From a bacterium (GTDB lineage Bacteria; UBA8248): 64,000 nt of DNA. A program made the position numbers and the translations under genes. Of the stretch, positions 59,464-64,000 are shown one piece after another. The stretch lies in NCBI GenBank assembly GCA_022828125.1, contig JAJEJD010000012.1:65309-129308 (forward strand). Direction: 5' to 3'. The notes beneath the pieces were generated by a model that saw only the letters and a list, made by a program, of their open reading frames with translations, had not been told where the DNA came from and did no database searches. The first letter of the stretch is position 1, and the number at the start of each line of letters is the position of its first letter.

Positions 59464-60114
59464 ATGCGAGTATCGGATGAATTCGACAGGCCGCCGGGGC
59501 CGCTGTTCGGGCTTTGGAGCGCGTTCTACATCGACAAGTTTCAGTTCGCGAAGCGGATGCTCATGGGCTACCGCAAGCAGCGCAAGGAGGCGTTCCGCGA
59601 CACCCTGAAGCCGGGCGAGCCGATGCCGGACGTCCGCTTAAAGACCACCGACGACGCCGCGTTCGATCTGTCTGATTTCAAGGGGGAGAAGAACATCGTG
59701 GTCGAGTTCGGGGCCATCACGTGACCCCCCTACCGCCGGCAGGTGGCCGGCGTCGAGGATTTGCAGGAGAAGTACAAGGATGAGGACGTGGTCTTCTTCG
59801 TCGTCTACTCCAAGGAGCCCCACGCGGGCGAGACGAGCCACTTCAAGAAATACGCGCAGCACACCACGTATGAGCACAAGAAACAGTACGCGCAGGAGAT
59901 GGTGGAGGAGTTCGGCATGAAGGTGCCCGTGCTCATCGACGACCTGGACGAGAGCGTCGTGCACGCCTTCGGCCGCATGCCGAACATGACGTTCATCGTG
60001 GATAAGGAAGGCAATATCGCCTACAAGTCCGACTGGATGGAGGCGGCGCGCGTCGAGGAATTGCTCGACGAGCTGCTCGCCGAGCAGAAGGCTGCGGCGG
60101 CGACTACATCCTAG
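59464..60114 (+). CDS. Deiodinase-like thioredoxin-fold selenoprotein (UGA = Sec87)
   Basis: The frame from ATG 59464 (CTGGAG 5 nt upstream) meets TGA at 59722-59724 and goes on in frame to 60114. Read as Sec this makes 216 residues. The active site reads FGAITUPPYRRQ, close to the deiodinase FGSCTUPxF motif, and ends the first strand of a thioredoxin-like fold. It is followed by YKDEDVVFFVVYSKEPHAGE, matching the deiodinase IYIEEAHA position. VPVLIDDLDESVVHAFGRMPNMTFIVDKEGNIAYKSDW completes the thioredoxin core. No membrane anchor is evident. Iodothyronine deiodination is unlikely in a bacterium; the role is probably redox or dehalogenation. Bacterial deiodinase-like selenoproteins are known. 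A hairpin 9 nt after the UGA supports recoding. Confidence 0.88.
59734..59752 (+). promoter_or_regulatory. Candidate bacterial SECIS hairpin of the deiodinase-like gene
   Basis: A perfect 7-bp GC-only stem, CGCCGGC/GCCGGCG, with a 5-nt AGGTG loop (59741-59745). It begins 9 nt after the UGA. The GGU in the loop matches the apical loop feature of known bSECIS elements (E. coli fdhF). Confidence 0.65.
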
Positions 60115-60182
60115 TTGAAGGATACGCCTCCCAGGCGGGGGGCTTGCAGGATGGTGCGATGATATACGGGCGGCCCATGCGG

Positions 60183-60500
60183 GGTTGTTGAAAAAGCCCC
60201 GTGGAGCGATTTTGGTTGTGCGCACGTTTTTGAAGTTCACTCCCCCCTTGAGGGGGAGTCGAAGAGTTGAGGGCGTAAGCCCGAAAACGATTCGGTGGGG
60301 GGTATAATCCGGAATGGCGATAAAACGCATTTCACCCCCCACCAGTTCAGCCTTCGCACAAATCGCTCGGCTTCACTGACTCCCCCTCAAGGGGGGAGTG
60401 GTACTCTTCTCTCTGCTCGGTCGACGATTCCATTCAAGGGCGCAAGCCCACAAGCGAATCGGTGTTGGGTGAATTCCGAGTGAGAAGGGACTTCTTCAAT
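60183..60500. repeat. Dispersed G/C-tract inverted-repeat element (copy 5)
   Basis: Between the deiodinase-like gene and the monooxygenase gene. TTGTTGAAAAAGCCCCGTGGAGCGA leads, then ACTCCCCCCTTGAGGGGGAGTCG, CGATTCGGTGGGGGGTATAAT, CATTTCACCCCCCACC and GACTCCCCCTCAAGGGGGGAGTGG. The first 60 nt match the complement of 3358-3418. No coding content. Confidence 0.78.
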
Positions 60501-60554
60501 AACCCCATGCGGCGGGCCGCCCTTTTCCGTTTGCACTGCGAAGGATGAGCGAAC

Positions 60555-61655
60555 GTGAACTCCACCGAATACGCATGGTTCCTGCCGACGGGAAGATACG
60601 GCGACGGGCACACCATCAACGCCAAGACGCCCGAGCGTCCCCCGACGGTGGAATATATATCGGAAGTCGCGCGCGCGGCGGAAGACGCAGGATTCGTGAA
60701 CCTGCTCGTGCCGACGGGCACGCATTGCCTCGACGCCTGGATGATCACCCTGGCCGTCGCCCAGCGCACGGAGCGCATCAAGTTCTGCGTGGCCTTCCGC
60801 CCCGGTCTATCGAGTCCCGTTCTCACCGCCCAGCAGGCGAACACCTATGACGCCGTAACGGGCGGGCGGCTCACCGTGAACGTGGTGACGGGCTCGACGC
60901 CCGTGGATCAGAAGCGCTACGGCGACCACCTGGATCATGCTGAGCGCTACGCGCGGACGGAGGAGTTTCTCGACGTCGTGAAGGCGCTCTGGACGAGCGA
61001 GGAGCCGGTGAGCTACTCGGGCGAGTACTACCGAATCGAGAACGCCACGCTCTACGCCAGGGCGGTATCGAAGCCGCACCCCACGATATTCCTGGGCGGA
61101 AGCTCGGAAGCCGGCCGCCGCGTGGGCGCGAAACACGCCGACGTTCACATGATGTGGGCGGTGGCGCCCGAGCAGGTCGCCGAGGACGCCGCCGACATGC
61201 GCCGCCGGGCGGCGGAAATCGGGCGCGACGACCTGCGCTTCGGCTTGAGGCTCCACATAATGTGCCGCGAGAGCAGGAAGGAAGCCCGACGCGCGGCGGA
61301 GGCGCTTTTGGAGGACAGCGCGCTCGAGAACACACGGATGTGGGCCGACCAGCGGAACCGCTCCGAGAGCGAGGGCCAGCGCCGCATGAACGAGTTGTAC
61401 GAGGGCGGCTCCCCCTGGCTCACGGATACCCTCTGGATGGGCGTGAACAAGGTGCGCTCGGGTGCGGCCGCCATGCTGGTCGGCACGCCGGACATGCTGG
61501 CCACAGCCCTTAAGGAATACGTCGACCTGGGCGTCCGCAACTTCATCCTCTCCGGCTGGCCGCATCTCGAAGAAGCCGAGATTTTCGGGCGCGAGGTGAT
61601 GCCGCTCTTAAAGGACACGAACCCGGCGCGGCTCGAACCGCAGACGGTCGCCTAG
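60555..61655 (+). CDS. LLM-class flavin-dependent monooxygenase (SsuD-like)
   Basis: 366 residues from GTG 60555. A luciferase-like TIM barrel: YAWFLPTGRYGDGHTI opening, ARAAEDAGFVNLLVPTGTHCLDAW, IKFCVAFRPGLSSPVLTAQQANTYDAVTGGRLTVNVVTGSTPVDQKRYGDHLDHAERYARTEEFLDVVKALW is the group core, and VSKPHPTIFLGGSSEAGR follows. Such enzymes use FMNH2 and O2 to cleave alkanesulfonates or similar. A flavin reductase gene lies 40 nt downstream and likely supplies the reduced flavin. Confidence 0.86.
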   Translation: MNSTEYAWFLPTGRYGDGHTINAKTPERPPTVEYISEVARAAEDAGFVNLLVPTGTHCLDAWMITLAVAQRTERIKFCVAFRPGLSSPVLTAQQANTYDAVTGGRLTVNVVTGSTPVDQKRYGDHLDHAERYARTEEFLDVVKALWTSEEPVSYSGEYYRIENATLYARAVSKPHPTIFLGGSSEAGRRVGAKHADVHMMWAVAPEQVAEDAADMRRRAAEIGRDDLRFGLRLHIMCRESRKEARRAAEALLEDSALENTRMWADQRNRSESEGQRRMNELYEGGSPWLTDTLWMGVNKVRSGAAAMLVGTPDMLATALKEYVDLGVRNFILSGWPHLEEAEIFGREVMPLLKDTNPARLEPQTVA

Positions 61656-61695
61656 AGAAAGCCGCGCCCTTACCCCATCATAACAAGGACAAAAC

Positions 61696-62385
61696 ATGAC
61701 CTACCGCGTCTTCGACACCGCTGAAATCGACCACTCGCAGATCTACCGCCTGCTCATCGGCTCGGTCGTCCCCCGGCCCATCGCCTGGGTGAGTACGATG
61801 AGCACGGACGGCGTGGCGAACCTCGCGCCGTTCAGTTTCTTCACCATGGTGTCGCACCAGCCGCCGATGGCGTCCATTTCCGTCGGCGAGCGCGAGAACA
61901 AGCCCAAGGACACCGCGCGCAACATCCTCGACACCAAGGGCTACGTCATCCACACGGTGGTGAACGGCTGGGAGGAGGCGATGAACGTCTGCGCGGGCAA
62001 CTACGCCCCCGATGAGAGCGAGTTCGAGGCGGCGGGTCTCGATATGGTCGCCTCAGACCTCGTGGACGCGCCGCGCATCAAGGACGCCCCCGTGGCGATG
62101 GAGTGCCGCTTCGAGCGCATGATTCCCTTCGGAGACGAATGGGTGACGCACCTCGTCATCGGGGAAGTGCTGCGCTGGCACGTGCGCGAGGATCTGATAC
62201 TGACGGACGAGGAGAAAGTATACATCGACCCGGCGAAGCTCCAGCCGGTGGGCAGGCTGGGCGGGCCCCGGTACTGCCGCACGCAGGACATCTTCGAGAT
62301 GCAGGCCCCCTACATCATGCCCGACAGGGTGCACCCCAACGACCCCGCCCAGAACGACGTCCAGGCGGTGAAAAAGGAATCCTGA
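61696..62385 (+). CDS. Flavin reductase-like protein
   Basis: 229 residues of the DIM6/NTAB flavin reductase-like split-barrel family. SSVVPRPIAWVSTMSTDGVANLAPFSFFTMVSHQPP is the FMN-binding signature, and VIHTVVNGWEEAMNVCAGNYAPDESEF follows. It would use NAD(P)H to reduce FMN for the neighbouring LLM monooxygenase. Same strand, 40 nt gap; likely one operon. Confidence 0.87.
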   Translation: MTYRVFDTAEIDHSQIYRLLIGSVVPRPIAWVSTMSTDGVANLAPFSFFTMVSHQPPMASISVGERENKPKDTARNILDTKGYVIHTVVNGWEEAMNVCAGNYAPDESEFEAAGLDMVASDLVDAPRIKDAPVAMECRFERMIPFGDEWVTHLVIGEVLRWHVREDLILTDEEKVYIDPAKLQPVGRLGGPRYCRTQDIFEMQAPYIMPDRVHPNDPAQNDVQAVKKES

Positions 62386-62404
62386 GCGCGAAGCGGCGGC
62401 GAAG

Positions 62405-62680
62405 GGGTTGTTGAAGAACCCCTCCTCGATCGGTCGATTCCTCCCTCATCGGGGATGTTGAAAAAGCCTTTGTCAAAGGAGCAACCCCCCCTACCCCCCC
62501 CTTGTCAGGGGGGTATAAAAAAGCAATGCCCCCGACGAGGGGGGTAAAAACAAAAAAGGTCCCCCCGACAGGGGGGAGCAATAAAAAGACCCCCCTGTTA
62601 AGGGGGGGTAGGGGGGGTTGGTTTTCAGGGCGAGAGGAGCGTCCCCTCTACCCCCTGAAAAGGGGTCTTTTTCAACCACC
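62405..62680. repeat. Dispersed G/C-tract intergenic repeat cluster (copy 6)
   Basis: Densest copy: GTTGTTGAAGAACCCC, GTTGAAAAAGCC, CCCCCCTACCCCCCCCTTGTCAGGGGGG, CGAGGGGGGTAAAAAC, CGACAGGGGGGAG, CCCCCCTGTTAAGGGGGGGTAGGGGGG and AAAAGGGGTCTTTTTCAACC. These are the same units as at 146-217 and 1750-1925, in both orientations. No gene is supported here. Confidence 0.8.
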
Positions 62681-62768
62681 CGGAGAACCGCCCCCTTGCG
62701 CGGTGGTTTCGCGCCCTAGTATCATCTCGCCGAATCTTGCGCTCTATCCAATACCCGGAGGAAACCCG

Positions 62769-63239
62769 ATGAAAAAGACCCTGATCGCCGCTCTCATCCT
62801 CGGAGTCTGCATCACCTTGAGCGTCGGGGTGAATAAGGCCCGCGCGATGGACGACGCCGTCTCGAAGCACATGGTCGCCGAAGCGACCCTGACGGCGCAC
62901 TTCATCGCCGCAGCCGTCAAGGCGGGCATGAGTAAAGCCGATATTAACGCCGTCCTCGCCAAGGTGGCGAAGAATTCCGCCATATCGGAGTTCTGGATCA
63001 GCGACGAGAAGGGCCGGGTCGAGTTCACCAACGTTCCGGGAACGGGCTTCAAGTTCCCGACCGACGTGAACGCCAAGTCGCAGGCGGCGCCGTTCGCCGC
63101 ACTCCTGAGCGGGGCCAAGAAGGTCGTCGTCCAGGGTTTTCAGCCGCGCGAGTTCGACGGCAAGTCCTTCAAGTACGTGGGCGTGGCTGGGGTGGACAAG
63201 GCCCGCATCGTGCAAGTCGGCGTGGCGGGGAAGAAATAG
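62769..63239 (+). CDS. Exported small protein with a cache/PAS-like domain
   Basis: 156 residues, ATG 62769 with GGAGGAAACCCG upstream. Signal peptide KTLIAALILGVCITLSVGVNKARA. The mature part starts with a helix (SKHMVAEATLTAHFIAAAVKAG), then strands ISEFWISDEKGRVEFTNVPGTGFKF, VVVQGFQPREFDGKSFKYVGVAGVD and ARIVQVGV. The layout is like a single cache sensor domain without transmembrane helices at the end. No partner kinase is nearby. Function unassigned. Confidence 0.68.
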   Translation: MKKTLIAALILGVCITLSVGVNKARAMDDAVSKHMVAEATLTAHFIAAAVKAGMSKADINAVLAKVAKNSAISEFWISDEKGRVEFTNVPGTGFKFPTDVNAKSQAAPFAALLSGAKKVVVQGFQPREFDGKSFKYVGVAGVDKARIVQVGVAGKK

Positions 63240-63470
63240 GGCTGTTGATAAAGTGCTCTTTTCAAAGCGTAGGGGGAGCGCCCCTCTCGACTGGAAAAGC
63301 ACCCCCCCCTACCCCCCCTTGTCAGGGGTCAAAACCGACCGAAGAGGGAGGTTTTGCAAGACGATGTGTTTCTCGTCAATTGCTCATGCAAACGCTCGTT
63401 CATCACTCGCGTTTGACCCCTGACAAGGGGGGGTAGGGGGGGGTGCTCCTTCGACAAAGACTTCTTCCAC
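63240..63470. repeat. Dispersed G/C-tract intergenic repeat cluster (copy 7)
   Basis: Facing units CCCCCCCCTACCCCCCCTTGTCAGGGG (63301-63327) and CCCCTGACAAGGGGGGGTAGGGGGGG (63417-63442) enclose about 90 nt, with TTGTTGA-like words at the start. Same family as copies 1-3 and 6. Confidence 0.78.
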
Positions 63471-63505
63471 ACCCCTGAATCCGCCGCCTGACTGAGCAAT
63501 GAACG

Positions 63506-64000
63506 ATGAATGAAATGGATGAGAATTTAATCGAACAGATGGCGGCGGAAGCCCTCGACGTCGCGAGCGTCGATTCCGATCCCATCGAGCAGTTCCGACG
63601 CTGGTACGCGCAGGCGAAAAGCGCTGCGATCCCCCGCGAGGACGCGATGACCCTCGCTACGGTCGGAGCGGACGGCGCGCCCGCCGCCCGCATCGTGCTG
63701 TACAAGGACCTCGCAGACTTAGGCTACGCGGAGGCGGACTTTCCCTTCTTCACGAACTACGAAAGCGACAAGGCCGGGCAGCTTGCGCGCGACGCGAGGG
63801 CCGCCCTCGTTTTCCACTGGAAGCCCCCCGCCCGGCAGGTGCGCGCGGAGGGCGTCGTGGAAAAACTCCCCGCAGGGATTTCCGACGCCTATTTCGCCAC
63901 CCGCCCGCGCGCAAGCCAAATCGGCGCATGGGCGTCGCCACAGAGCCGCGTAGTCCCCTCCCGCACCTGGCTCGAAGAGGCAGAACGCGCCCTGGAACAA
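63506..64000 (+). CDS. pdxH: Pyridoxamine 5'-phosphate oxidase, 3' end outside the window
   Basis: Frame from ATG 63506 is open to the last base (165 codons), so the C-terminal 40-50 residues are missing. [29 protein letters not shown] opens the family. ARIVLYKDL (FMN/PLP phosphate region), [26 protein letters not shown] and [35 protein letters not shown] follow. It makes PLP from PNP/PMP with FMN. The family ends with a WE..eRLHdR motif, not covered here. Confidence 0.92.
   Translation, partial: MNEMDENLIEQMAAEALDVASVDSDPIEQFRRWYAQAKSAAIPREDAMTLATVGADGAPAARIVLYKDLADLGYAEADFPFFTNYESDKAGQLARDARAALVFHWKPPARQVRAEGVVEKLPAGISDAYFATRPRASQIGAWASPQSRVVPSRTWLEEAERALEQ

Noticed and set aside
59722-59724. 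Nonsense mutation in the gene at 59464-60114
   Set aside because: UGA sits exactly at the deiodinase active-site Sec position with a hairpin behind it.

Overview
This 64 kb window is dense bacterial chromosome, GC-rich except for one AT-rich island. It comes from a diderm (Gram-negative) organism: there are Mla-type lipid transport genes, a lipoprotein and periplasmic proteins. The gene order thrS-infC-rpmI-rplT-pheS-pheT-zapB-like-zapA-(6S RNA candidate)-fau-rny-ymdB resembles the arrangement in deltaproteobacteria-like lineages. UGSC and deiodinase-like selenoproteins, an SsuD-like flavin monooxygenase, an ACMSD-like amidohydrolase and a MetE-like protein suggest an uncultivated lineage of the Tectomicrobia/Nitrospinota/delta-like type. 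That placement is inference; no rRNA gene is present. GTG and TTG starts are common.

Layout. 0.4-5.4 kb: purine permease (NCS2/AzgA type), a DUF2007-like protein, pyrE, and a PiT phosphate transporter whose stop overlaps the start of a GPP34 (GOLPH3-like) gene. 6-8.6 kb: a methyltransferase and a two-gene module whose second gene reads through an in-frame UGA as a UGSC-family selenoprotein. 8.6-13 kb: two paralogous EamA transporters flanking a histidine-rich/cupredoxin-like/membrane protein trio. 13-15.5 kb: an AT-rich island with a Mrr-like nuclease-STAND NTPase and the apparent C-terminal half of the same protein family as a separate ORF, abutting an EF-G paralogue. 17.6-23.6 kb: cold shock protein, lipoprotein hydrolase-like protein, M48 protease, threonine aldolase, MBL-fold hydrolase. 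23.8-25.8 kb: mlaE-mlaD-mlaC without an ATPase. 26-32.6 kb: Fsr-like MFS exporter, alaS, methylmalonyl-CoA mutase catalytic subunit, Lon N-domain protein. 32.6-43.9 kb: the ymdB/rny/fau/zapA/pheTS/rplT/rpmI/infC/thrS block plus tRNA-Val. 44.2-47.6 kb: tRNA-Leu-tig-clpP-clpX. 47.8-64 kb: metH, a DUF5678-like/retropepsin pair, folE2, MazG-like, amidohydrolase, MetE-like, ftsH, a deiodinase-like selenoprotein, a two-component flavin monooxygenase pair, a periplasmic protein and the 5' part of pdxH.

Main points of interest: (1) two genes that look broken by UGA but match selenoprotein families, each with a 7-bp hairpin just 3' of the UGA; (2) the split nuclease-STAND defence-like locus; (3) GPP34 translationally coupled to a PiT transporter; (4) a family of G/C-tract inverted-repeat elements in at least seven intergenic gaps, including one approximately 60-bp stretch nearly identical in inverted orientation 57 kb away.
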